Positions 50,163 through 58,602 of a stretch of 64,000 nt of DNA are shown piece by piece. The notes below the pieces were generated by a model that made no database searches, had not been told where the DNA came from, and worked only from the letters and a program-made list of their open reading frames with translations. Numbering within the stretch: position 1 is the first letter of the stretch; each line of letters starts with the position of its first letter. Origin of the DNA: Glycomyces paridis (GTDB lineage Bacteria > Actinomycetota > Actinomycetes > Mycobacteriales > Micromonosporaceae); NCBI RefSeq assembly GCF_004912155.1, contig NZ_STGX01000022.1, positions 1 to 64,000 on the forward strand, read 5' to 3'. The translations under genes and the position numbers were made by a program.

Positions 50163-51055
50163 AGGACGTCCTCTCGCTTGCGCAGGTAACGGATCACCGG
50201 GAACGCCAGGATCGTCACCGCCAGGAACAGGACCAGGCTCATGGTCGTCGCCTGCGCGAACAGGCCCTGCCCGAAGGTCCGGAAGATGAAGATGTTCAAC
50301 AGCTCGGTGGTGCCGCCGGGCCCGCCCTCGGTCGTGGCCTGCACGATGTCGAAGCCGTTCATCGAACCGAGGAGCGCCGTGGCGACGTTGAAGGTGACCG
50401 CGGGGGCCAGCAGCGGGAAGCGGATGGAGCGGAACATCGTCCACCGGCCCGCGCCGTCGAGGCGCCCGGCCTCGAGCACGTCGTCGCTGATGGTCTTGAG
50501 ACCGGCGAGATAGATGAGCATCGACAGGCCCATCCACTTCCACGAGTGCACGATCGCGACGACCACGATCGTCCACGTCGTGTCCCCCAGCCACGGGATC
50601 GACACCTCGGCGCCGGAGACCCACCCGAGGATCGCGTTGAGCGCCCCGTCGGGTTTCAGCAGCGCCTGGAAGATGTAGCCGACCGCCAGCGCGGACATGA
50701 TGACCGGGACGAAGAACGCCACGCGCACCGCGCGGTTGATCCGCGTGTCGCGCTCCAGCAGCAGCGCCAGGCCGAGCCCGAACGCGTTCTGGAACACCGC
50801 GACGAGCACGGCGTACACCAGGGTCACCTTGAGCGAGTTCAGGAGCGTCCCGTTCGTGAACAGCGACGTGAAGTTGTCGATCCCCGCGAAGTTGATCGCG
50901 CTCTTGAAGCTCGACCAGTCGGTGAACGCGTAGACGAAGTTGAACAGGGTCGGGACGAAGAAGAACACGACCAGGACCACCAGCGCCGGGATGAGGAACC
51001 ACAGCGGATGGTCTTTCTGGCGGGGGCGCTTGGCGAGCGCGAGGTTCGTGGACAC
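50159..51055 (-). CDS. Sugar ABC transporter permease (MalF type)
   Basis: 298 residues, six helices with an N-terminal cytoplasmic stretch RPRQKDHPLW. The EAA loop is LEAGRLDGAGRWTMFRSIRFPLL. GTG 51055 is used because AAAGG lies five bases upstream; an upstream in-frame start would add an Arg-rich tail. It follows the solute-binding protein gene after a strong hairpin, a usual way to keep binding-protein transcript levels higher than permease levels. Confidence 0.9.
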   Translation of the reverse strand: MSTNLALAKRPRQKDHPLWFLIPALVVLVVFFFVPTLFNFVYAFTDWSSFKSAINFAGIDNFTSLFTNGTLLNSLKVTLVYAVLVAVFQNAFGLGLALLLERDTRINRAVRVAFFVPVIMSALAVGYIFQALLKPDGALNAILGWVSGAEVSIPWLGDTTWTIVVVAIVHSWKWMGLSMLIYLAGLKTISDDVLEAGRLDGAGRWTMFRSIRFPLLAPAVTFNVATALLGSMNGFDIVQATTEGGPGGTTELLNIFIFRTFGQGLFAQATTMSLVLFLAVTILAFPVIRYLRKREDVL

Positions 51056-51085
51056 GACTGCCTTTCTGGTGCGGCGCGGACGGGT

Positions 51086-51115
51086 GCGGGGGCACCGGAC
51101 CACCGGTGCCCCCGC
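51086..51115 (-). terminator. Intra-operon hairpin between binding protein and permease
   Basis: GCGGGGGCACCGG pairs perfectly with its complement over an ACCA loop, five bases beyond the solute-binding protein stop. No T-run follows, so partial attenuation or mRNA stabilisation is more likely than full termination. Confidence 0.7.
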
Positions 51116-51120
51116 CGCTG

Positions 51121-52434
51121 TTAGAAGCCCTCGGCGCCCTGGGCCTTCGCCAGTTCGGCGAACTGGCTCTGGGTCGCCTCGGCGACCTCGGCCGGGGTCT
51201 TCGTGCCCTGGATCATGTCGGCGAGGTAGATGTACAGGTCCGGGTTGGCGATCGCCGAGGCCTGCATCGAGCCCACCGAGTCGGCGAGCGAGTCCGAGAC
51301 CGACAGCAGCGCCTCCGGCACGTCCGCCGGGGTCTCCACACCGGACTGGAGCGAGACGGTGGACTGCGCGTTCACGAAGTCCCCGTAGCCCTCGCCCATC
51401 CAGTACGACAGGAGCTGACGGGCCGCCGACTCCTGGTCGGCGTCACCGGTCTTGAACGCCACCAGCGCGTTCGACTGGTCGGGGATGAACGTCCCCGTGT
51501 TGCCCGAGGGCGAGATCGGGAAGAACCCGATCTTCTGGTTCAGCTCGTCGGTGTCGGCCAGCGACTGGAGCTGCCCGAAGAACGAGTTCACCTGCACGAC
51601 CATCGCGGCGTCACCCGCGAGCAGGGCCGCGCCCTGGTCCTCGAACGTCGCGGTCTTGATGTCCTCGTTGAACAGGCCCTCGTCGATGAGGCCCTGGTAG
51701 GTCTCGATCGCGCCGAGGATCGTCGGGTCGGTGAACTGCTCCTCACCGGTGTTCACGCGGTCCCACAGGCCGTCCGCGGCGGCGTCGGCCAACTGCACCT
51801 GCACCCACCACTGGGTGCCCCAGCGGTCGGCGGCCATCTCGTGGAACGGCGTGACCCCGTCCGTCTTCAGGTCGCGGGCCAGCGCCACGAAGGAGTCCCA
51901 GTCCGTCGGCGTCTCGGTGATCCCGTTGGCCGCGAACACCTCCTTGTTGTAGTACACGCCCTCGACCGCGGGGGTCGTGATGAGCGTGGCGTAGCGGGTG
52001 TCGTCCAGGAGGCCGGTGATGTCGCGCAGCTCGGGCTTGTACGAGTCGAGCCAGGGCGCCCCGTCGAGCGACTGGAGGTTCTGGCGCGCGTTCAACGCGG
52101 TCAGCTGCGAAGCGGTCGGCTGCCAGAACGCCAGGTCGGGCATGTCGCCGGTGGCGACCTTCGTCTGCACGCCCTGCTCGTAGGGGTCGGGGATCGTGAC
52201 GACCTCGACCTCGGCGCCCGTCAGGTCCTCGAAACCCGCGATGACACTCTCGGGCACGGTGTTCGAGTTCTGCGCGGCCCAGATGGTGAGGGTGGTGCCC
52301 GACAGGTCGGCGTCCTGCGCGGGCCAGTCCACCGGACCGTCGGAGCCGGAGTCGGCCCCGGGGTCCGAGCACGCGGACAGCGTCAGGGCGCCGGCGGCGG
52401 CGAGCGCCAGCACGTGGCGGAACGGCTTCTTCAT
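51121..52434 (-). CDS. Extracellular sugar-binding lipoprotein
   Basis: 437 residues. Lipoprotein signal with lipobox LSAC (Cys22), so anchored outside the membrane. It has the two-lobed pattern of family 1 solute-binding proteins: TLTIWAAQNSN, VEVVTIPDPYEQGVQTKVATGDMPDLAFW and VYYNKEVFAANGI. It delivers alpha-galactosides or related oligosaccharides to the two permeases; specificity is inferred from the alpha-galactosidase gene ten bases upstream. Confidence 0.92.
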   Translation of the reverse strand: MKKPFRHVLALAAAGALTLSACSDPGADSGSDGPVDWPAQDADLSGTTLTIWAAQNSNTVPESVIAGFEDLTGAEVEVVTIPDPYEQGVQTKVATGDMPDLAFWQPTASQLTALNARQNLQSLDGAPWLDSYKPELRDITGLLDDTRYATLITTPAVEGVYYNKEVFAANGITETPTDWDSFVALARDLKTDGVTPFHEMAADRWGTQWWVQVQLADAAADGLWDRVNTGEEQFTDPTILGAIETYQGLIDEGLFNEDIKTATFEDQGAALLAGDAAMVVQVNSFFGQLQSLADTDELNQKIGFFPISPSGNTGTFIPDQSNALVAFKTGDADQESAARQLLSYWMGEGYGDFVNAQSTVSLQSGVETPADVPEALLSVSDSLADSVGSMQASAIANPDLYIYLADMIQGTKTPAEVAEATQSQFAELAKAQGAEGF

Positions 52435-52444
52435 TGAATTGCTC

Positions 52445-54559
52445 CTATTTCTGTGTAGGGGAGTCGATGGTCAGGCGCAGGGTGCGGGCGGCGAGGCCGC
52501 CGCCCGCGTGCACGGTGAGGGTGCCGCTCGCGGCGTCCCAGGCGGTCTTCCACTCCGGGAGGTCGCGCGGGAACACCGTCGAGACGGTCACGTCGCGCCC
52601 CGCGAGGTGCGGGAACGCGAGGTCGACGGCGGGCGGGCCGCCGCGGTGCCACAGCGAGACGAGGTCCTCCCCCTCGCCGCGCAGGGCGAGGGCGGTCCAC
52701 GGGTCGTCCCAGCCCGGCAGGCCCGCGGGCCAGTGCGGGTGCCACCCGGCGACGGCCGGCCGCAGCGACTTGGCGACGCGCACCGCCTCGGCGACCGTCC
52801 CGCGCTGCTCCGCGGTCATCTCGTTGAGGTGACCGGAGACGTAGAAGCGGCCCAGCAGGCCCGTGACGAGGCAGAACGCGACCTCCTCGTCACTCATTCC
52901 AGGCTGGGGATAGGCCCAGTTCGCGGCCTGCTCGGGCAGGAGCGCGATCGGCGCGGCGGCCGCGATCGGCGGGAACTTCGTGAAGTCCTGCTGGTCGGAG
53001 GTCGACTGCATCGCAAGGCGGGAGAGCATCGCGAAGTCCATGCGCATCGCACCCGAGGAGCAGTTCTCGACCACGAGGCCCGGATGGCGGTCCAGGAGCC
53101 GGTCGAGCCAGTCGAGATGGGCCCGGTTGTGGCTCAGCAGCCCGTCGCCGACCGAGTCGGCGTCGCGGTCGGTGCCCGGCCCGGGGTCGATGTTGTAGTC
53201 GAACTTGAAGAACCCGACGCCGAAGTCGGCGACGAGGCGGTCCACGACCGCGTTGAGGTGGGCGACGGCGGCGGGGTGGCGCAGGTCGAGGTGGTAGCGG
53301 TGGTGCTCGACCACGCGCTGGCCGTGGCGCAGGAGGAAGGCCTCGTCGGGGAGGGCGTCGGCGACGGGGCTGCGGACGCCGATGACCTCGGGTTCGAGCC
53401 AGAGGCCGGGGGTCATTCCGGCGTCCTTGATCGCGGCGACGACTTCGCCGAGGCCGCCGGGGAAGCGGGTGGTGGAGGGGGTCCACTCGCCCACGGTGTC
53501 CCACCAGTTGCCGCTGTCGTCGTACCAGCCGGCGTCGATGCAGAAGATCTCGGCGCCGGTCTCGGCGGCGGCGGCGATGAGCGGGAGAAGCTTGGCGGTG
53601 GTGGGGTCGCCGTTGAGGGTGTTCATGTAGTCGTTGAAGACGACGGGCATGGCGGCGTTGTCGGGGTGGGGGCGGCGGGCGGCGCGGCGGAAGTCGGTGA
53701 GGGCGGCGAGGGCGCCTTCGAGGTCGGCGCCGGCGGCGAGGGTGGCCGGGACGGTGGTGAAGGCGTCGCCGGGGCGCAGGACGCGGGTCCAGGCGGCGTC
53801 GGCGTCGGTGGGGCCGGAGAGGCTGAGGTAGCCGCCGGCGATGTCCTCGCCGAGCTCCCAGCGCCAGGCGCCGTTGTGCTCGATCTGGAAGGCGAGGGCG
53901 AACGCGTCGGCGGCGGAGGCGACGGCGCCGACGGGCAGGTGGCGGCCGGTGGACCAGGTGCCGTCGGAGGTGCGGGTCCAGGCGCCGCGGGGGTTCTGGG
54001 CGGTCAGCTCTGAGGCGAGGCGGGGGAAGTCGGGGCCGCGCAGCGGCTCGCGGGTCCAGCGGCCTTCGCCGAGCCAGTCGCCGGTGCCCCAGATCCGCTC
54101 CCAGCCGCTCAGGTGGTCCATCTTGGGGTCGCCGGACGGGTCGCGGCGGGTGAATCCGGTGGTCAGGGAGGCGACGGAGCGCAGGACGAGGGTGCGGGCG
54201 CCGGTGGCGGCGACCGTGACGGTGGTGCGGACGGCTGCGGGGGCGGCGTCGAGGATCTCGAAGGCGGCGGTCGCTTCGACGCCGTCGGCGCCTTGGCGGA
54301 CGGTGAGGGTGCGTCGGCCCTCCGAGACTGATGTCTCGTGACCGATATATCGCAGTTCGGAGCCGAGTTCCGTGTGGGCGAGGCGGTCGGACGAGGGCAG
54401 GTGTCCCTGGTCGGCGGTGAGGACCTCCACGAGCGGCACGGCGTGGACGGGGAGGTCCAGACCGGCCCGCGACAGGTCGGTCACGCGCACCGGCGCATCG
54501 GCACCCCAGCCGAATTCGAGCGTGAATTCGGTACTGCCCCAAGACAACTGTTCGCCCAC
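52445..54559 (-). CDS. GH36 alpha-galactosidase
   Basis: 704 residues. Beta-sandwich N-terminal domain to about 320, then the barrel with nucleophile Asp454 in FFKFDYN and acid/base Asp522 in STSDQQD; ENCSSGAMRMD is the GH36 substrate-binding motif. Cytoplasmic, since there is no signal peptide. GTG 54559 is chosen because AAAGGGG lies just upstream and the family N-terminus LSWGSTEFTLEF follows; starts at 54574 and 54640 are possible. First gene of the operon with binding protein, two permeases and the LacI regulator. Confidence 0.9.
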   Translation of the reverse strand: MGEQLSWGSTEFTLEFGWGADAPVRVTDLSRAGLDLPVHAVPLVEVLTADQGHLPSSDRLAHTELGSELRYIGHETSVSEGRRTLTVRQGADGVEATAAFEILDAAPAAVRTTVTVAATGARTLVLRSVASLTTGFTRRDPSGDPKMDHLSGWERIWGTGDWLGEGRWTREPLRGPDFPRLASELTAQNPRGAWTRTSDGTWSTGRHLPVGAVASAADAFALAFQIEHNGAWRWELGEDIAGGYLSLSGPTDADAAWTRVLRPGDAFTTVPATLAAGADLEGALAALTDFRRAARRPHPDNAAMPVVFNDYMNTLNGDPTTAKLLPLIAAAAETGAEIFCIDAGWYDDSGNWWDTVGEWTPSTTRFPGGLGEVVAAIKDAGMTPGLWLEPEVIGVRSPVADALPDEAFLLRHGQRVVEHHRYHLDLRHPAAVAHLNAVVDRLVADFGVGFFKFDYNIDPGPGTDRDADSVGDGLLSHNRAHLDWLDRLLDRHPGLVVENCSSGAMRMDFAMLSRLAMQSTSDQQDFTKFPPIAAAAPIALLPEQAANWAYPQPGMSDEEVAFCLVTGLLGRFYVSGHLNEMTAEQRGTVAEAVRVAKSLRPAVAGWHPHWPAGLPGWDDPWTALALRGEGEDLVSLWHRGGPPAVDLAFPHLAGRDVTVSTVFPRDLPEWKTAWDAASGTLTVHAGGGLAARTLRLTIDSPTQK

Positions 54560-54653
54560 GACGCCCCTTTGCATGCGCGCCGAGGCGCGGTTTCCGGTAC
54601 CGCTGCCAGGCGGTTCGTCTGGTAGCGATTTCAGGGCCACCGTAGCGCAATCA

Positions 54654-54667
54654 TGAAATCGATTTCA
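54654..54667. promoter_or_regulatory. LacI-type operator between alpha-galactosidase and secreted glycosidase
   Basis: Perfect 14-bp palindrome TGAAATCGATTTCA, centre CG, in the 216-base divergent region. The LacI regulator at 48231 is the natural candidate. Confidence 0.75.
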
Positions 54668-54676
54668 AGTTTAGTC

Positions 54677-54692
54677 TTGAAATCGTTATCAA
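54677..54692. promoter_or_regulatory. Second LacI-like site in the same divergent region
   Basis: TTGAAATCGTTATCAA: arms agree at six of eight positions and share the TGAAATCG half with the perfect palindrome 23 bases away. Two sites could permit looping or control of both directions. Confidence 0.6.
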
Positions 54693-54775
54693 AAACCGGT
54701 AGCGTCAAGCCGCGATCGAGGGACGGACCCCCCCTGGTCTCGCGCAGTCCAGCTCGATGGAGAGAGGACCGATCG

Positions 54776-57484
54776 ATGAGGAAGACCATGACCATTGCAG
54801 CCGCCGCCGCGGTCGCCGCGACCGCCGTCACCGGCCTGAACCCACCGCCCGCCGCCGCAGCGGCCGAGACCGAGGTGCTGTCGGTGGACTTCGCCGACCG
54901 CACCGGCGACTTCCGCGGCGGCGCCACCGGCACGCTTTACGGCTTCGGCGACGAAGGCGCCCCCACCCAGGCGCTCGTCAACGGCGCCCACATCACCAAC
55001 ACCTCGCAGAAGGCGCCGTACGGGACCCAGCACCCCTCGGGCGACGCCGTCAAGGTCGAGGACGGGTTCTTCGCCAAGCACGGCGAGGACATGTACATCT
55101 ACGTGCAGGACTACTACCCCGAGTGGCCGTACAACGGCGGCCGACTCCCCGGCGACGACCGCACCTACGACCTCGCCGACGGCACCTACACCGAGGCGCC
55201 CAACGGCGTCTGGGACTACCTCGAAGTGGTCGAGTTCGTCGCCGAGGCCGTCGCGACCGACTCCGACCGCCCCCAGGACTACGTCTTCATCCCCTTCAAC
55301 GAGCCCGACGGCGGGAACTGGTACCCCGACTGGGCGAACCAGAAGGACCGCTTCCTCGCCGACTGGCAGGCCTCCTACGACAAGATCCAGGAGGTCTGGG
55401 CGCGCCACGGCCTCGGCCACGCCCGCATCGGCGGACCCGGCGACACCCGCTGGCAGCCCGAGCGCAGCGCCGACATCCTCGCGTTCGCCAAGGAGCACGA
55501 CTCCCTGCCGGACGTCTTCATCTGGCACGAGCTCGGCATCGACAACCTCGCGAACTACCGGCGGAACTTCGCCGACTACCGCGCGCTCGAAGCCGAACTC
55601 GGCATCGACCCGATCCCGGTCAACATCACCGAGTACGGGATGCTCCGCGACATGGGCGTGCCCGGCCAGCTCGTGCAGTGGCTCGCGATGTTCGAGGACA
55701 CCAAGGTGGACGCGCAGACCGCCTACTGGAACTACGCGGGCAACCTCTCCGACAACACCGCCCGACCCAACGGCGCCAACGCCGGCTGGTGGATGTTCAA
55801 GTGGTACGGCGACCTCGCCGGGTCCGAGACCGTGCGCGTGACGCCCCCGAGCCCCGACACCGTCGACACCCTCCAGGGCATCGGCGCGGTCGACGAGGCG
55901 AACCGGCGCGCCACCGTCCTCTTCGGAGGCACCGACGCCGATGTGTCCCTGGACCTCTCGGGGCTCGACGCCTCCCTCTTCGGAGACCGGGTCGACGTCG
56001 AGGTCCGCGAGGCCGCGCTCACCGGCGCTGAAGGCCTGGCGGGCACCCCGCGGGTCGTCGCGGCCCACGACGGCGTCGCCGTTGACGATGGGGCCCTGGA
56101 GCTCCAGGTCGCAACGTACGACCGGTACGCGGCCTACCAGGTCGTCATCACCCCCGACCAGACCCGCGACATCGAGGCCGGGGCCGAGGGCCAGGCGTGG
56201 ACGGCCGTGAGCGAGGCTGAAGACCTCGCGCTCACCGACGCCACCGTCTACACCCACGACCCGAAGGGCTCCGGCGGCTGGCAGTTCCTCGCCTCCGGCG
56301 GGCAGGACGTCGGCTCGTTCAACAAGCCGACCTCCAAGGCCGACTGGAACATCGAGGTTCCCGGCGACGGGACCTACCGGCTCCAGGTCATCGGCGGCGC
56401 TCCGGGCGTGCCAGGGCGGCACGCCCTGTTCGTGGACGGCGAGGCGGCCGGGACGATCCAGTACGCCGCCGACCTGGGCCTGAACTCGACGAGCAAGTGG
56501 CAGTACCGCGGCAGCGCCGAGGTGCTCGTGGAGCTGGCGGAGGGCGGCCACGAGCTGTCCATCCGGTCCAGTGAGGACGGAGCCAACCTCCTCCCCAACG
56601 CGGACATCACCCTCGACAAGGTCTCGCTCACCGCCGTGAGCGGCGGCGAGCCGACCGCCTACCCCGCCTCGACCTTCCGCCTTACCGACGGCGCGACCCT
56701 CGACTGGGCCCGAAACGCGCCGCTGCGCGGCGGCGCCGCGCTGGACGGCGACGCGCGGGCCGACCTGTACGCGACGGCGATCGAGACGGGCTACCACGAC
56801 CTGGTCGTGGACTGGGCGTCCGATGGGAACTCAAGCGTCGAGTTGAGCGTCAACGGCGTGCCGACCGCGACCCTCGACGCCGCCCGCAAGGGCACCTGGC
56901 GGTCCACCGCCAGGGTCCACCTGGTCGAGGGCATCAACGAGATCGAACTGCGCTCGCCCGACGGCGCCCTCGTGTCGTCGCTGACCACGGTGCGCGCCAG
57001 GGAGTCCGACGACGCGGCCGTCACCGTCGAAGCCGAAGAGGCCGTCCTCCACGGCGCGGCCTCGGCGACCACACTGGCCGACGCCACCGGCACCAACGCC
57101 TCCGGCAGCACCTTCGTCGGCTGGATCGGCGGCGGCGCGGACAACTACCTCGAAATCCCCCGCGACGGCTTCGCCGCACCGGGCGACTACGACGTCACCG
57201 TCCACTACGCCAACGCGGAACTCTCGGGCGACCACGACTACAACCCGCAGGTGGTCGACCGCCTGCTCCAGGTGCGCGAGGGCGGCGAGGAGGTCGGCCA
57301 CGCCTACTTCCGGTACACGTACTCGTGGGACAGCTTCTCCCAGCGCAGCATCGCGGTGACCCTGTCCACGACGGACCAGACGCTCCGCCTCGGCAACACC
57401 GAGGCGTGGGCCCCGAACATCGACAAGGTGGTCATCGCCCCGAGGCTCCTTGAAGAGCCGACGACGGTGGGGCTCCGCAAGTAG
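54776..57484 (+). CDS. Secreted clan GH-A glycosidase with C-terminal carbohydrate modules
   Basis: 902 residues. Signal peptide 1 to about 28. The catalytic barrel (about 30-370) has Glu176 in PFNEPDG as acid/base and Glu286 in NITEYG as nucleophile, the clan GH-A pattern; family could be GH39, GH30 or a less-described one. A beta-domain follows, then jelly-roll-like modules; the last (about 745-900, VTVEAEEAVLHGA) is like CBM6/CBM35. It acts outside the cell. ATG 54776 has GAGAGG upstream. Divergent from the alpha-galactosidase with shared LacI-like operators, so probably co-induced. Confidence 0.85.
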   Translation: MRKTMTIAAAAAVAATAVTGLNPPPAAAAAETEVLSVDFADRTGDFRGGATGTLYGFGDEGAPTQALVNGAHITNTSQKAPYGTQHPSGDAVKVEDGFFAKHGEDMYIYVQDYYPEWPYNGGRLPGDDRTYDLADGTYTEAPNGVWDYLEVVEFVAEAVATDSDRPQDYVFIPFNEPDGGNWYPDWANQKDRFLADWQASYDKIQEVWARHGLGHARIGGPGDTRWQPERSADILAFAKEHDSLPDVFIWHELGIDNLANYRRNFADYRALEAELGIDPIPVNITEYGMLRDMGVPGQLVQWLAMFEDTKVDAQTAYWNYAGNLSDNTARPNGANAGWWMFKWYGDLAGSETVRVTPPSPDTVDTLQGIGAVDEANRRATVLFGGTDADVSLDLSGLDASLFGDRVDVEVREAALTGAEGLAGTPRVVAAHDGVAVDDGALELQVATYDRYAAYQVVITPDQTRDIEAGAEGQAWTAVSEAEDLALTDATVYTHDPKGSGGWQFLASGGQDVGSFNKPTSKADWNIEVPGDGTYRLQVIGGAPGVPGRHALFVDGEAAGTIQYAADLGLNSTSKWQYRGSAEVLVELAEGGHELSIRSSEDGANLLPNADITLDKVSLTAVSGGEPTAYPASTFRLTDGATLDWARNAPLRGGAALDGDARADLYATAIETGYHDLVVDWASDGNSSVELSVNGVPTATLDAARKGTWRSTARVHLVEGINEIELRSPDGALVSSLTTVRARESDDAAVTVEAEEAVLHGAASATTLADATGTNASGSTFVGWIGGGADNYLEIPRDGFAAPGDYDVTVHYANAELSGDHDYNPQVVDRLLQVREGGEEVGHAYFRYTYSWDSFSQRSIAVTLSTTDQTLRLGNTEAWAPNIDKVVIAPRLLEEPTTVGLRK

Positions 57485-57521
57485 GAGCCGAGCCGACCAC
57501 CCGAAGGTAAACGACGAATAG

Positions 57522-57553
57522 GGCGGCCTGCGCGCGAAAACGCGCAGGCCGCC
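57522..57553 (+). terminator. Terminator after the secreted glycosidase
   Basis: GGCGGCCTGCGCG with its exact complement over a CGAAAA loop, followed by TT, 38 bases after the stop. Confidence 0.8.
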
Positions 57554-57681
57554 TTGGATGTCAAAGCCGGAATCGACGCCATAGGTCCGACGGCGTATGC
57601 ACGAAGCCCACTCGCCTTCCCAAGCCGCCCACTCGCAAACGGCTGTGATCTCGGCAATTGCACGCCTCATGCAAGCGCAAT

Positions 57682-57740
57682 CCTGTCGGCGCGAGCGCGC
57701 AAAGTGGAGGCCTACCTTGTTCTCCCACCCTGGGTGGGAG
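57682..57740 (+). repeat. Dispersed 59-bp hairpin repeat, copy B
   Basis: Matches copy C (57822-57880) at 56 of 59 bases and copy A (21826-21884, opposite strand) at 49 of 59. Ends in CTCCCACCC-T-GGGTGGGAG. Further upstream similarity to copy C (TGTGATCTCGGC, GCAAGCGCAATC) extends the unit to roughly 110 bases. Confidence 0.88.
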
Positions 57741-57821
57741 AACGCTCCCCCGCCCACTCGCGCCCACCCGCTCGCCATGCGGTTGTGATCTCGGCGATCG
57801 CTCCACTCCTGCAAACGCGAT

Positions 57822-57880
57822 CCTGTCGGCACGGGCGCGCAAAGTGGAGGCCTACCTTGTTCTCCCACCCTGGGTGGGGG
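57822..57880 (+). repeat. Dispersed 59-bp hairpin repeat, copy C
   Basis: Second copy 140 bases after copy B, same orientation. The terminal inverted repeat has one A-to-G change in its right arm. Confidence 0.88.
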
Positions 57881-58066
57881 TCCGCGCCGCGCCCGCGCCC
57901 GCCTTTGCTCGCCTCCACACCCTTGGAGCGCCCCTCCGCGCCCGGTCCGTGCCGTGTCCGCGCCTGGCCCGTGCTCTCCTCCGTCGTGTACCGCGCTCCC
58001 CTCCCCTTCCGTCTAACATCGCGCGTAGAACGTTCCCCCACCCCCTTCGAACTGCGCGAGGACTCC

Positions 58067-58537
58067 TTGGACCCTGTTCCCCGCCCTCCGATCCGCCCGC
58101 CGCGCCGCTTCGCGGCCGAGCCCGCCGCCATCGTCAGCTGCATCGCCGTCGGCGTCTTCGCCGCCGTGGCCGTGATCATCGGTCACGAGCGGGGGCACCG
58201 GTTCGCGTTCGAGGCGCTCTCCGCGTACGTCCTCATCGCGGGGCTGCTCTCATCCGGACCCCAGGGCCGGCGGCCCCTGTACTCCCTGCCGTCCTGGTCC
58301 ATCGGAACGCTCGTCGGAGTGCCGATCGGGCTCCTCGTAGGCGGGCTGTGCCTTCCCCTCGAATCCTCCGATCCCGACTGGCGGTATGCGGGAGTCCTGT
58401 GGGGCGTGCTCCTCGTGATGGACATCGGCAGGGAAGCCGTCCGTGACCGGTGGGCCGAGCGCCGTCGCGAGATGCGCGCCGACGGCACCGGCGAAAGCCC
58501 CGGCCCCCGGGACCCGCTGCCCGCGCGAACACCGTGA
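58067..58537 (+). CDS. Small membrane protein with a TTG start
   Basis: 156 residues with about four helices (IVSCIAVGVFAAVAVIIG, FEALSAYVLIAGLLS, IGTLVGVPIGLLVGGL, YAGVLWGVLLVMDIG) and a basic tail RDRWAERRREMR. Family unknown. The TTG at 58067 has GAGGA four bases upstream, better than any ATG or GTG; longer in-frame versions cross the noncoding repeats. Short Pro-rich N-terminus. Convergent with the type III polyketide synthase gene. Confidence 0.5.
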   Translation: MDPVPRPPIRPPRRFAAEPAAIVSCIAVGVFAAVAVIIGHERGHRFAFEALSAYVLIAGLLSSGPQGRRPLYSLPSWSIGTLVGVPIGLLVGGLCLPLESSDPDWRYAGVLWGVLLVMDIGREAVRDRWAERRREMRADGTGESPGPRDPLPARTP

Positions 58538-58602
58538 CCGGAGCGGTCGGTCCGGACCGCGATGCGATCAGGGCCGACCGGTGCGCACCCTGCGCCGGCG
58601 GC

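Noticed and set aside
57554-58066. Longer version of the small membrane protein through the repeats
   Set aside because: The in-frame peptide is encoded by the repeat element itself, which also occurs in another place and orientation.
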